Below, in pieces: positions 44,272 to 53,965 of a DNA stretch of 64,000 nucleotides. Made by a program: the position numbers and the translations under genes. Position 1 is the first letter of the stretch. Every line of letters begins with the position of its first letter. The notes beneath the pieces were generated by a model. The model was not told the origin of the DNA, ran no database searches, and saw only the letters and a list, made by a program, of their open reading frames with translations. Source of the stretch: Variibacter gotjawalensis (lineage in GTDB: Bacteria; Pseudomonadota; Alphaproteobacteria; Rhizobiales; Xanthobacteraceae). The stretch spans positions 1,131,501 to 1,195,500 of the forward strand of contig NZ_AP014946.1 of the NCBI RefSeq assembly GCF_002355335.1, read 5' to 3'.

Positions 44272-45168
44272 CTAATCAAAGCCGTATAGACGTGCGGGAT
44301 TTGTGCAGAGGATCTTTTCGCGCGTAGCCTCATTTGGGATCCATGCCGACAGGAGATCGCAAAGATCTCCGTCGTTCGGCATTGCCCCGCGCACCATGAC
44401 GTGCGGCCAGTCGGTGCCCCAGACGATACGATCAGAGTTCGCATTTACCAACGCGTGCGCCAAGGCGACAACGTCAGGGTAGGGCAATTGCTCTCGAGAA
44501 ATACGGTACGGGCCGGTGAGTTTAACCCACGTGTTCCCGTTCCGCAGCAGCCTTAGCAAATCTCGAAAACCTTTGTTGTCTGTAGTTGTGCCGGGTGCCG
44601 TATACCCAAGATGTCCGAACACAATATCGACGGGAAAGTTTTCGAATGTCGTCGCAAGGTCGGGAAGCGTGTCTACGTGGAGCAAGAATTCCATGTGCCA
44701 GCCGAGCGGACGAATGCGTTCGGCAAGCAGTCGCAAACCTTGAAAATCAAAGGCAGCGCTGCCAGCCTTCACGTCTACGATGTTGATCCGGACGCCTCTG
44801 ACGCCTGCAATCGACATCTGTTCAAGTTCATCGTCGCTTATTGCGGGGTCGACGACGGCGACACCGCGAAACTCACTTCCTGCATCCTTCAGAGCGCTCA
44901 ACAACACCGTCATATCCGACGCGTAGACACTCGGTTGCACGAGCACGGCGCGCGTGACGCCCAATGTGCGAAGCATTGTCCGGTATTCGCTAAGCAGAGC
45001 GTCAGGCGGCGTGTAGATCCGGTTAGGGCTGTAAGAGTACACCGCTCCAGGTCCGCAAATGTGTGCGTGACAGTCGCACGTCAAATCCGGCAGCCGAAGC
45101 TTCGGAGCTCGCGGCAGGAAATCAGGCGGTAGACACTCTGGCGCCGAGGCAGCAGGAAGATTGTTCAT
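44272..45168 (-). CDS. Amidohydrolase (2-pyrone-4,6-dicarboxylate hydrolase-like)
   Basis: 298 residues of the amidohydrolase-2 family. LPDLTCDCHAHICGPGAVYSYSPNRIYTPPDALLSEYRTMLRTLGVTRAVLVQPS gives the HxH metal motif, and later IVFGHLG and GTDWPHV provide the other His and the catalytic Asp. The family includes the LigI lactonase of lignin-derived aromatic breakdown and related hydrolases in the cytoplasm. Upstream, on the same strand, is the FCD-type regulator gene of cluster 2. Confidence 0.88.
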   Translation of the reverse strand: MNNLPAASAPECLPPDFLPRAPKLRLPDLTCDCHAHICGPGAVYSYSPNRIYTPPDALLSEYRTMLRTLGVTRAVLVQPSVYASDMTVLLSALKDAGSEFRGVAVVDPAISDDELEQMSIAGVRGVRINIVDVKAGSAAFDFQGLRLLAERIRPLGWHMEFLLHVDTLPDLATTFENFPVDIVFGHLGYTAPGTTTDNKGFRDLLRLLRNGNTWVKLTGPYRISREQLPYPDVVALAHALVNANSDRIVWGTDWPHVMVRGAMPNDGDLCDLLSAWIPNEATREKILCTNPARLYGFD

Positions 45169-45364
45169 TGTGGTTGACTAGGCATAAGGGCGGGACAGGT
45201 AGACCGGCAAAATGCACGGTGGATGATCACCGTCAAGGCGCAAGAGATCGTCGTCGAACGCTTTGTGGCGGGGACTGATCAAGCCAACACAGGGAAAGAC
45301 CAGAGTGCGGCCTTCATACGAGCTCTGCAGTCAACGCTTGGCGCGCGCGAGCATGATTGCGAGA

Positions 45365-46039
45365 TCATGCCTCGAGTTGGCTCGCTTCCTGTTCGTCGAG
45401 ATGTTTTCGGAGCACTGCTGCCGTAGCTTCATAGTGCTGCGCAAGTAGCATTTTCGCTTCGCGCTTTTTACGCTTGAGTAATGCGTCGAGGATCGCACGA
45501 TGTTCTTCCTCAACGTCGCGCGGTTCGAATTCGACCGTGAGCGAAAGGCGCCGATAGCGATCCGCTCGAGCGTACAGTTGTTCTGAGAACTGAATGAGTA
45601 GGGGGGAGTCACAGGCTGAGAGGATAGACGCGTGAAACTTCGCGTGCCGCTCTTCCCACGCTTCGTTGTGTAGCCGTTGTTTTTCCAGCTTGCGTGGCAC
45701 GCGTTCTAGTCGATGCAGGTCGGCAACGCAGAGCGCCTCCCATTCGTCGTCGCCAACTTCGATTGCCCTTTCGAGCGCCCAGCCATCGAGCTTGATCCGC
45801 AAGCTCACAAGATCATCCAGATCTCGGCGAGAAACTGTCGTCACCCGATAGCCGCGGTTGTGCTCGCCCTCAACGAGGCCGCCCGCCACCAAACGCGTTA
45901 AAGCCTCGCGGACCGGAGAGACACTCATGCCGCATATATCTTGCAGCTGCTGAAAGGGCAGCTTTTTGCCGGGCGGTAGTTCGCCACTTAAAATTGCACC
46001 GCGCAGCCTGGCCCACGCTTGCTCGCCGCGACCGCTCAT
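45365..46039 (-). CDS. GntR-family regulator, FadR/FCD type
   Basis: 224 residues from ATG 46039; 13 codons upstream another start would run into the operator. HTH: GEQAWARLRGAILSGELPPGKKLPFQQLQDICGMSVSPVREALTRLVAGGLVEGEHNRGYRVTTV. FCD effector domain about 85-215 with RVPRKLEKQRLHNEAWEERHAKFHASILSACDSPLLI (metal-binding His of FCD). Divergent from the TRAP operon; the operator palindrome lies between them, so it is the likely repressor of both. Confidence 0.92.
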   Translation of the reverse strand: MSGRGEQAWARLRGAILSGELPPGKKLPFQQLQDICGMSVSPVREALTRLVAGGLVEGEHNRGYRVTTVSRRDLDDLVSLRIKLDGWALERAIEVGDDEWEALCVADLHRLERVPRKLEKQRLHNEAWEERHAKFHASILSACDSPLLIQFSEQLYARADRYRRLSLTVEFEPRDVEEEHRAILDALLKRKKREAKMLLAQHYEATAAVLRKHLDEQEASQLEA

Positions 46040-46043
46040 GCGA

Positions 46044-46085
46044 TTTTCGAAACTATTGACATGTTTCGAAAATGCCAACTATGGT
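46044..46085 (+). promoter_or_regulatory. Palindromic operator overlapping the TRAP promoter
   Basis: Perfect inverted repeat TTTTCGAAAC, nine bases, GTTTCGAAAA (46044-46072). A TTGACA -35 box (46056-46061) starts inside its spacer and TATGGT (46080-46085) is placed 18 bases later as a -10. This position would let the adjacent GntR protein block RNA polymerase. It lies 4 bp from the regulator ATG and 35 bp from the binding-protein ATG. Confidence 0.8.
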
Positions 46086-46119
46086 CGAAAAACACAACAA
46101 GAAACTGGGAGCGCGCCTG

Positions 46120-47100
46120 ATGGGCCTTTGCCGTTTGCTTCTGCTGCCGATCATCGCCGCGACGATTAATTCTGCCGCTGCTGCAGAAATCACGATCCGT
46201 TTCCCGATCGAATACGCGGCAGACATTGCGCCCGGCGTTGCGAACCGCGAATTCAAGGAACTAGTCGAGCAGCAGACGAACGGTCGTGTAGAGGTCAAAC
46301 TTTTCCCGAGCGGAAGCCTCTACAAGGGCCTCGATCTTGTTCAAGCGATCCTGCGCGGCGATGCGGAGATGAGCACGCTGACGTCGGCTTATTGGACAGC
46401 GCTATCGCCCAAGCTTTCTGTATTCGAGTTGCCATACGCCTTTCCCGAGCGGAGCGCGTTCTACCGTGCGATCGATGATGCCGGCTTCATGGAGTCTGCG
46501 TATAGCGACGTCGAACAGAAGGGAGCTAAGATCATCGCGGTCTTGCCGTATGATCATTTCGGCTTCGCGACCCGGACTAAAGCATTGCGCGCGCCTCGCG
46601 ACATGGCGGGGCTCAAGATGCGCGGCCTCGGAAGGACAAACTCAGCCATTTTATCGTCGCTCGGCGCTTCGCCGGTGTCTCTGAATCTCGTCGAACTCTC
46701 CCCGGCGCTTCAGCAAGGGGTGATCGATGGCCTCAATGCGCCGATCGACATCATGCTGGCCTACAAGTGGTACGAGTCGGTCAAGCACATTACGTATGCG
46801 CCGGCGTATCTTGGGTTCTATCCTTGGATGGCCAACGCGAAATGGTGGAGTGGACTTCCGCCCGACCTGCGTAAGATCATTCAGGAGACTGCGATCGAAG
46901 TCGCACTGCGCCATCGCGCGCGATCTGAAGCCGAGACCGATAAAGCAATCGAAGCGTTGCGCCGGCACGGTGTCGACGTCCACGTTCAAACATCAGAAGA
47001 ACGCGGGGCTTGGGCCGAGGCGACATCCAGCGTTTGGAAACAGGCTGAACCACAGATCGGCGCTGAACTCATCGCGCGCGTCCGCGCCTACAGCAAATAA
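46120..47100 (+). CDS. dctP: TRAP transporter solute-binding protein, first copy
   Basis: 326 residues from ATG 46120, where a signal peptide begins (MGLCRLLLLPIIAATINSAAAA, cleaved before EITIRF). An upstream ATG at 46072 lies within the operator and before the likely transcription start. DctP fold: TNGRVEVKLFPSGSLYKGLDLVQAILRGDAEM, APRDMAGLKMRGLGRTNSAILSSLGASPVSLNLVELSPALQQGVIDGLNAP, where the Arg in KMRGLG binds the carboxylate of the ligand. It belongs to the ADP- or solute-specific TRAP class for organic acids. Confidence 0.93.
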   Translation: MGLCRLLLLPIIAATINSAAAAEITIRFPIEYAADIAPGVANREFKELVEQQTNGRVEVKLFPSGSLYKGLDLVQAILRGDAEMSTLTSAYWTALSPKLSVFELPYAFPERSAFYRAIDDAGFMESAYSDVEQKGAKIIAVLPYDHFGFATRTKALRAPRDMAGLKMRGLGRTNSAILSSLGASPVSLNLVELSPALQQGVIDGLNAPIDIMLAYKWYESVKHITYAPAYLGFYPWMANAKWWSGLPPDLRKIIQETAIEVALRHRARSEAETDKAIEALRRHGVDVHVQTSEERGAWAEATSSVWKQAEPQIGAELIARVRAYSK

Positions 47101-47121
47101 ATCAACGTGCGAGGAACGGTC

Positions 47122-48099
47122 ATGTTACGCGCCATTGTCGCTCTTTTCATCTTAGTCTCGTTTCTCCCGAACGCATCGCGTGCGGCTGAAGTGACGATCC
47201 GCTTCCCAGTCGAATACTCACTCGACATTACGCCCGGCCTCGCAAATCAAGAGTTCAAGCGGCTCGTCGAGGAGCGAACAAAAGGCCGCGTCGAAGTCAA
47301 ACTCTTTCCTAGCGGCAGTCTCTATAAGGGGCTCGATCTTCTGCAGGCTCTTCTTCGCGGCGATGCCGAAATGACAACGCTAATTTCGGCATACTGGAGC
47401 GCGCTTTCCCCGCGCTTGGCTGTGTTCGAACTGCCCTACGTGTTCCCGACCAAGGAAGCATTTTACAAAGCGGTCGACGACGGCTTCTTCGAGCAGGCGT
47501 ACGGCGAAGTCGAAAGCAAAGGCGGAAAGATTATCGGCGTCTTGCCGTTCGACTATCTGGTCCCCGGCACCAAGCGTACTGCGATCCGAAATCCTCGAGA
47601 TATGGCCGGCCTCAAGATGCGCGGTCTCGGCCGTGTCAACCTCGCGATGCTGAAAGCGCTTGGTGCTACGCCGGTCTCGCTCAATTTCGTCGAGCTGTCG
47701 CCGGCAATCCAACAAGGCGTGATCGATGGCCTCAACGTTCCGACCGACAACTATCTAATCTACAAGTGGAATGAGAGCATCAAGCACGTCACATATGCAA
47801 ACTACTACATCGCGTTTTACCCCTGGATGGTGAACGCCACGTGGTGGAACAAGCTGGACCCGGAACTGCGCAAAATTATCCAAGAGGTAGCGGTTGACGT
47901 TGCGCGGCGGCACCGCGAGCGAGCGGAAGCTGAGTCGCAAAAGGCTATCACGGGTATGCGCGCCGTCGGCGTCGACGTACACATACAAACGCCAGAAGAA
48001 CGCAAGGTTTGGATCGAAGCGACTCGACCAGTTTGGAAAGAATTTGAAACGCAGATTGGTCCGCAACTTATCGAGCGCGTTCAGCAGTACGGCAAATGA
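47122..48099 (+). CDS. dctP: TRAP transporter solute-binding protein, second copy
   Basis: 325 residues from an ATG with GAGGAA seven bases upstream; signal MLRAIVALFILVSFLPNASRA. About two-thirds identical to the preceding protein (shared GRVEVKLFPSGSLYKGLDL, LRGDAEM, AGLKMRGLGR, IQQGVIDGLN), so this is a tandem duplication; the permease genes exist only once. The two could recognise different ligands for one permease. Its stop overlaps the dctQ start by 4 bp. Confidence 0.93.
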   Translation: MLRAIVALFILVSFLPNASRAAEVTIRFPVEYSLDITPGLANQEFKRLVEERTKGRVEVKLFPSGSLYKGLDLLQALLRGDAEMTTLISAYWSALSPRLAVFELPYVFPTKEAFYKAVDDGFFEQAYGEVESKGGKIIGVLPFDYLVPGTKRTAIRNPRDMAGLKMRGLGRVNLAMLKALGATPVSLNFVELSPAIQQGVIDGLNVPTDNYLIYKWNESIKHVTYANYYIAFYPWMVNATWWNKLDPELRKIIQEVAVDVARRHRERAEAESQKAITGMRAVGVDVHIQTPEERKVWIEATRPVWKEFETQIGPQLIERVQQYGK

Positions 48100-48602
48100 A
48101 ATCCCTCAAGCGCTTCTCTGAAGTCCTCGGAAAGCTCGAGGATGTCGCGGCGGGCGGCATTCTCGCGGCTGTCCTCGGAATCGTGGTTTTCGAGCTGGTA
48201 GGGCGCGGCGCTTTTGGCAGATCGAATCTTTGGACTGACGAACTGTCGCGTGTGCTGCTGATTGCGATGACTTATGTTAGTGCGGTCGGTCTTACTCGCG
48301 ACGGTGCCCACGTTCGCGTCGAATTGTTCGTCGACAAACTGTCCGCTTCAGCGAGGATTATTGCGGAACGCGTGACGGATGCGGCGTGCCTCGCGTTTGC
48401 GCTGACGGCGACGTGGTTAGGATTTCGCTACGTTCAGGAGTCCGCGTTATTCGGCATATCGTTTGCGCATTCCGATCTTCCATTCCCGATTTGGATGGCG
48501 CAAGCCATCATTCCGGTGTGCTTCGCGCTGATGAGCCTGCGCCTGCTTCTCCGCATCATCGGCATCCGGCCTGAACAACCGGTCGCGAGCGTCGAGGCTT
48601 GA
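48096..48602 (+). CDS. dctQ: TRAP transporter small permease
   Basis: 168 residues with four membrane helices (ILAAVLGIVVFELVGR, LSRVLLIAMTYVSAVGLT, AACLAFALTATWLGF, MAQAIIPVCFALMSLRLLLRI) and the DctQ signature NLWTDELSRVLLIAMTYVSAVGLTRDGAHVRVELF. It stabilises the DctQM complex in the inner membrane and helps dock the binding protein. Overlaps the second dctP, 3 bp before dctM. Confidence 0.93.
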   Translation: MKSLKRFSEVLGKLEDVAAGGILAAVLGIVVFELVGRGAFGRSNLWTDELSRVLLIAMTYVSAVGLTRDGAHVRVELFVDKLSASARIIAERVTDAACLAFALTATWLGFRYVQESALFGISFAHSDLPFPIWMAQAIIPVCFALMSLRLLLRIIGIRPEQPVASVEA

Positions 48603-48605
48603 GCT

Positions 48606-49871
48606 ATGGCGGCGTTTCTCATCATCGCACTGCTCGTTTTGCTCGCGTTGGGGCTGCCGGTCGGATTCGCGCTTTGGCTGACGGGGCTCGTCGCTGTTGC
48701 GGTCTTCAAAGTGACGTCGTTCACACAGATCGCTCAGTCATTGTATTCGGGGCTCGATAGCTTCGTCCTGCTAGCCATCCCGTTCTTCATCTTGGCTGGC
48801 AACATCATGTTGCGGTCGGGTTTTGCAAAATTCTTGTTTGACCTTATGCAGAGTCTCGTCGGCTCCGTCGCGGGAGGTGCCTCTATCGGCGCAAGCGGTG
48901 CGTCGGCTATCTTTGGCGCGATGACCGGGTCGTCAGTCGCCTCTGCCGCTGCGCTTGGTCGTGTCATGATTCCGGTGATGGGCACACTCGGATATCCGCG
49001 CGCCTTCACGGCTGGCCTCATGGCTGCTGGTGGCACGTTGGGAATTCTTATTCCGCCGAGCGTGACCTTCGTGATTTACGCAGAGATGGCGCAGCAATCA
49101 GTGAAGGACTTGTTCGTTGCTGGAATTGTTCCGGGACTTGTGGCTGCAACCGCCATCGGCATCGTTGCCTTCTGGATTGCACGTCGCAATGGTTACGGAA
49201 AGAGAACTGAGCCATTCTCCTGGTCGCGCGTTTGGTCCAGCTTCGTCCTGGCTGGGCCCGCACTCGCAATGCCTGGCATCGTGCTCGGCGGGATTTACTT
49301 CGGCGTCTTTACACCAACGGAAGCTGCGGGTGTTTCGGCGGTCTATGGCATCTTGGTGGGTATGTTCGTCTACCGCACCATCAGGCTTAGCGACTTGCCC
49401 GGAATTTTCATCGATAGCGCCCGGTCTACCGGAGCAATTCTTTTCATTCTTTCCGGGGCGCTATTTGTCGGCATGGTCGCGACGCTCGCCGGAATTCCGG
49501 AAACCATCGTGGCGGGCATCAAGGCGCTCGATTTATCAGCGCTGTCGTTTCTGTTCCTCGTCAACGCCGTGCTCATTGTCTTGGGCTGCTTTCTCGATGG
49601 CTTCACGCTTTTAACTGTGGTCACACCGCTACTGCTTCCTACCGTGCACGCACTTGGGATCAATCCAATCCACTTTGCGATCGTTCTGACTTTGAACATC
49701 GAAATTGCAGCTATCACGCCGCCGATTGGGCTGAATCTTTTTGTGATCACCGGGGTCTCCGGAACTACAATGAAGGAAGTTGTTCAGGGCGCGTTTCCAT
49801 TCGTATTCGCACTCGCTGCAGTGCTTATCCTCCTCACGCTGTTCCCTTCAATCGCGCTCGTCCTACTTTGA
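48606..49871 (+). CDS. dctM: TRAP transporter large permease
   Basis: 421 residues, about 11-12 membrane spans of the ion-transporter superfamily: GLDSFVLLAIPFFILAGNIMLRSG, GASGASAIFGAMTGSSVASAAALGRVMIPVM, GILIPPSVTFVIYA and AITPPIGLNLFVITG. Uses the sodium gradient to take up the substrate. Start codon 3 bp after the DctQ stop. Confidence 0.95.
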   Translation: MAAFLIIALLVLLALGLPVGFALWLTGLVAVAVFKVTSFTQIAQSLYSGLDSFVLLAIPFFILAGNIMLRSGFAKFLFDLMQSLVGSVAGGASIGASGASAIFGAMTGSSVASAAALGRVMIPVMGTLGYPRAFTAGLMAAGGTLGILIPPSVTFVIYAEMAQQSVKDLFVAGIVPGLVAATAIGIVAFWIARRNGYGKRTEPFSWSRVWSSFVLAGPALAMPGIVLGGIYFGVFTPTEAAGVSAVYGILVGMFVYRTIRLSDLPGIFIDSARSTGAILFILSGALFVGMVATLAGIPETIVAGIKALDLSALSFLFLVNAVLIVLGCFLDGFTLLTVVTPLLLPTVHALGINPIHFAIVLTLNIEIAAITPPIGLNLFVITGVSGTTMKEVVQGAFPFVFALAAVLILLTLFPSIALVLL

Positions 49872-49880
49872 AAGAGCACA

Positions 49881-50765
49881 ATGTCTGAGCCAATCATCGA
49901 TGCGCATCACCACATCTGGCGGCAAGCGGATCAGCCGTGGCTGCAAGGACCGACAGTCCCGCGCATCTTCGGTGCCTACGATGCGATAAAGCGGGACTAT
50001 CCAGTCGAGGAGTTCCTTGGCGACATCAAGAACACCGGCGTCGTCAAATCGGTCTATGTGCAAACCAACTGGGCAGTCGAGCGAGCCATCGAAGAGGTCG
50101 ACTGGGTTCACTCCGAAGCCGAGCGAACAGGTTGGCCGCATGCGATCGTCAGCTTTGTCGATCTGCAGAGCGACAATGCTGCCGAAGTGATGAAGGCACA
50201 GTCGCGGTCACCGCTGATGCGCGGCGTACGACAGCAACTTCATTGGCATGAGAACACGCTCTATCGTTTTGCGGCAAAGTCGGATCTCATGAACACGCCC
50301 GCATTCCGCCAAAATATCGCGCGGCTCGAAGAATACGGCTGGCTCTTTGAACTTCAGGTTTTCGCTTCTCAGATGGCGGATGGCGCGGCTCTCGCGGCGA
50401 GCTTTCCAAATATCACCTTCGTCCTCGAACACGCGGGCATGCCCGAAGATTTGTCCAAAAGCGGCCGCGATCGTTGGCTTGAAGGCATGAAGCTTCTCGC
50501 GCAACAGCCTAACGTCAACACCAAATTCTCGGGCCTCGGCACGTTCATTCGCAAGAACGATGCTCAGCATATATCTGAGATTGTTGGTCAGACGCTCGAG
50601 TTGTTCGGACCGGACCGATGTGTCTGGGGTTCAAACTTTCCGATCGAAAAACTTTGGACTAGCTACGCCGACATCGTCAGCGCTATTCGAAATGCATTGA
50701 AAGCCGACGAAGGAATGCGACGCCGCGTCCTGCACGACAATGCAGCCCGTCTCTATCGGTTGTAG
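49881..50765 (+). CDS. Amidohydrolase-2 family protein
   Basis: 294 residues. MSEPIIDAHHHIWRQADQPWLQGP gives the HxH motif, FVLEHAGMP a further metal His and WGSNFPIEKLW the catalytic Asp-equivalent region with the family's C-terminal end. Related to lactonases and L-fuconolactone or 2-pyrone hydrolases. As the last gene of the TRAP operon, it probably hydrolyses the imported lactone or cyclic acid. Confidence 0.9.
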   Translation: MSEPIIDAHHHIWRQADQPWLQGPTVPRIFGAYDAIKRDYPVEEFLGDIKNTGVVKSVYVQTNWAVERAIEEVDWVHSEAERTGWPHAIVSFVDLQSDNAAEVMKAQSRSPLMRGVRQQLHWHENTLYRFAAKSDLMNTPAFRQNIARLEEYGWLFELQVFASQMADGAALAASFPNITFVLEHAGMPEDLSKSGRDRWLEGMKLLAQQPNVNTKFSGLGTFIRKNDAQHISEIVGQTLELFGPDRCVWGSNFPIEKLWTSYADIVSAIRNALKADEGMRRRVLHDNAARLYRL

Positions 50766-51119
50766 AAACTAACCCACTTCGCGCCGCACCATCAGGCTAG
50801 CAGTAGCATCCTGGCTGACCAGCATCTGGTTCGGGGCCGGGAGCAGAAGGTCCGATCTTGAGCATTGAAGAGCGGTTAGCCGCCATTTGGCAGCAAATCA
50901 CGACAACTACTCGCGCCATTGTCAAAATCAGACGATCGAAAGTGGCTCGCTGCTGCTGCCAACCGCGGCCATGGCCGTGATCAAGCTACCAATGACTTCT
51001 CCTCGCTCATTCACGATCCAGTGCGCACGTAAGCCGGTGCCGAAGTGTCAGCAAAGCCGCGAGGAAGCGTAAGCGTTCGGTAATAAGCACATGAGCAAAT
51101 GCTACGATGACGGATAAAA
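50766..51119. other. Intergenic gap with no gene seen
   Basis: A 354-bp stretch between convergent genes (amidohydrolase and LysR). No convincing frame, repeat or terminator was recognised. Confidence 0.5.
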
Positions 51120-52013
51120 CTAGCGGCTTCTGCGGAGCGCATCGACGAGGAGGGCGAATGCCGCCGAATGCTGACGACGGCTGGGATAGTAGAGGTGATA
51201 ACCGGGAAACAGACCGCACCACTTTGAGAGAACGCTGACAAGCTCGCCGGCCTTGATGTAGGGCTCGACGTAGTCGAGCGGGAGATACGCAAGGCCAACA
51301 CCTTGGAGGGCGGCTAAACGGGCCAAGCTGATCGTACTGACGACCAACTGGCACTCGACGCGGACATTGACGGCGCGTCCATCCTTGTCGAAATCCCAAA
51401 TGCCGATCCCGCCCTCAGGCGTATACCGCATACCGATGCACGCATGTGCGGACAGGTCATGAGGCGTCCGGGGCGCGGGCTTTCGTTCCAGATAAGCTGG
51501 TGAACCCACCACACCCATGCGCAGGTCCGGCCCGATGGGGACGGCGATCATGTCCTGCGCCAGGGTTTCGCCAAGCCGAACGCCGGCGTCGAAGCGCTCG
51601 GCGACGATGTCAACGAAACCGTTGTTGACACTTATTTCCACGTTAAGGTCAGGATACTGCGGCAGTAGCTGGGCCACGACAGGCAACAGGATCGACTCGG
51701 ACGGTTGATCGCCAACACTAATCCTGATGGTGCCCGCGGGCTTATCTCGCAGCTCAGTCAGTGCAGCCAAGCCGGCTTCGATTCCGTCGAAATGGGGGGC
51801 GATTGTCCGCAGCAACCGTTCACCGGCCTCGGTCGTTGATACGCTGCGTGTTGTTCGGCTGAGCAGGCGCAGGCCGAGTCGCCCTTCGAGCTCTTTGATC
51901 GTTTGACTCAACGCCGGCTGCGAAATTCCGAGTTGACCCGCACCTCGCGTAAAACTGCCTGCCCGCGCTACGGCCAGAAATGCAATCAGGTCACTAACGT
52001 TTCCACGAACCAT
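51120..52013 (-). CDS. LysR-family transcriptional regulator
   Basis: 297 residues. The N-terminal HTH is SDLIAFLAVARAGSFTRGAGQLGISQPALSQTIKELEGRLGLRLLSRTTRSVSTTEAGERLL; the effector domain contains GTIRISVGDQPSESILLPVVAQLLPQYPDLNVEISVNNGFVDIVAERFDAGVRLGETLAQDMIAVPIGPDLRMGVVGSPAYL and a C-terminal AGELVSVLSKWCGLFPGYHLYYPSRRQHSAAF. Divergently placed from the SDR gene with a LysR-type box beside its start, so it probably controls that gene and itself. Confidence 0.93.
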   Translation of the reverse strand: MVRGNVSDLIAFLAVARAGSFTRGAGQLGISQPALSQTIKELEGRLGLRLLSRTTRSVSTTEAGERLLRTIAPHFDGIEAGLAALTELRDKPAGTIRISVGDQPSESILLPVVAQLLPQYPDLNVEISVNNGFVDIVAERFDAGVRLGETLAQDMIAVPIGPDLRMGVVGSPAYLERKPAPRTPHDLSAHACIGMRYTPEGGIGIWDFDKDGRAVNVRVECQLVVSTISLARLAALQGVGLAYLPLDYVEPYIKAGELVSVLSKWCGLFPGYHLYYPSRRQHSAAFALLVDALRRSR

Positions 52014-52014
52014 T

Positions 52015-52031
52015 TATAACCTACTCTTATA
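52015..52031. promoter_or_regulatory. LysR-type operator candidate
   Basis: TATAA, seven bases, TTATA; a dyad with the T-N11-A core of LysR boxes. It begins one base beyond the regulator ATG and lies 127 bp from the SDR start. Confidence 0.5.
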
Positions 52032-52157
52032 TCTCCATGATGTTTTTAGCAGATTTTCGACTAAACGCCTACGGTTTATCTTCCAGATCGACAGGAGAAG
52101 CGCGGTGCATCTCACCGTGCACCGGCCCACGAAACCCATCGATCAGGAGACGAAACA

Positions 52158-52913
<756 letters not shown>

Positions 52914-52954
52914 TTCGACGGACCAGCGAGCCGACGATCGGGAGGAGGTAGCTT

Positions 52955-53368
52955 ATGCGCTCCGCAAGGTGGATTATCTCGGCCGCTCTCAGTCTATTCA
53001 TGACAGGAACGACTATGGCGCAGGAGCGCATCCGGATTATTTCTGAATGGGGTGACGTTACGGCCGAACTAGCTGATAACGCAGCATCTCGGGCATTGGC
53101 ACTAATGCTGCCGCTCACGATTGGCATGCGTGATCATCTCCGTCAGGAAAAGACCGGTGATCTGCCATCATCGCTGCCGCAGGCCGCTCGGCAACGCGAT
53201 TTTGAGGTCGGCACCCTTGGCCTGTGGGGGTCGGATGACTTCGTGATCTACTACCGCAAAGGTCAGGTGCCCGCGCCGGGAATCGTTATTCTTGGCAAGG
53301 TCACCGGTGACGTCTCGATCTTCAACCGACCAGGCTACGTATCGGTTCGGCTCGAACGGGTAAAATAG
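52955..53368 (+). CDS. Secreted cyclophilin-like-fold protein
   Basis: 137 residues with signal MRSARWIISAALSLFMTGTTMA. The mature domain, RIRIISEWGDVTAELADNAASRALALMLPLTIGMRDHLRQEKTGDLPSSL... GTLGLWGSDDFVIYYRKGQVPAPGIVILGKVTGDVSIF, matches the small cyclophilin-like beta-barrel family seen next to LysR/SDR pairs. Function unknown; GGAGG precedes the ATG. It follows the SDR gene by 41 bp, so it is likely in the same transcript. Confidence 0.8.
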   Translation: MRSARWIISAALSLFMTGTTMAQERIRIISEWGDVTAELADNAASRALALMLPLTIGMRDHLRQEKTGDLPSSLPQAARQRDFEVGTLGLWGSDDFVIYYRKGQVPAPGIVILGKVTGDVSIFNRPGYVSVRLERVK

Positions 53369-53482
53369 AGCTTCACAGCCACTTGTAACAGCTAGACGAT
53401 CCCGCGCCCGAACGACAATAATTTATAAGCAGCGTCGATAACCGCATGCGTCATCGTCCGGCCAATCGGATACGTGCGCACC

Positions 53483-53712
53483 CTACTTTGGAGCAAAGCC
53501 AAGCTTTAGCGTCACTTTGCTGATGGCCGCGTAGCGCAGAGGTTGCCGCGTCCAGGACAAATTCAAAGGTAGTTGCAGATTATACAATTCGACAGCGATC
53601 CAACAAACATCACGCGGCGATCGCCAAGTTTGTTTGTCCTCTTGATGTCTCGCACGTATCGAACAGGGGCCGCCAATCGGCGTTACTTAGCCTAACAACC
53701 AAAAGCTGGTGT
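53483..53712 (-). pseudogene. Possible decayed coding remnant
   Basis: In the 597-bp gap 53369-53965, two overlapping minus-strand frames read like the end of a broken gene: one ends at 53610 (VVRLSNADWRPLFDTCETSRGQT...) and the other runs on to 53483 (SPRDVCWIAVELYNLQLPLNLSWTRQ, then LRYAAISKVTLKLGFAPK). A frameshift near 53630 would join them. Neither has a start codon. The family was not recognised. The rest of the gap shows nothing. Confidence 0.25.
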
Positions 53713-53965
53713 CATTCAAGATCATGGTCGTCAGCTATTTCCTGCCCATGAACGATAGGCAGCGTACGTAGTCCGCTTCAAAGTGGATGGTCCGTTATTT
53801 ACCAATAGTGTCTGTCAGTGCACGCCGAACGAGCGGCAACTTTTGGAATGTCTACCGCTCCGGCTAGCGACCGATCTGGGGCGCAAAGCAGACATCGTTG
53901 AAAAGCGGTACGCGCGGTAGCGACTGAGAACCAAGTCGCGCAGACGCGCGCTCGCGCTCATCTTT

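Noticed and set aside
45223-45426. Plus-strand 67-aa frame overlapping the GntR gene end
   Set aside because: No ribosome binding site, runs antisense into a conserved regulator gene, no family.
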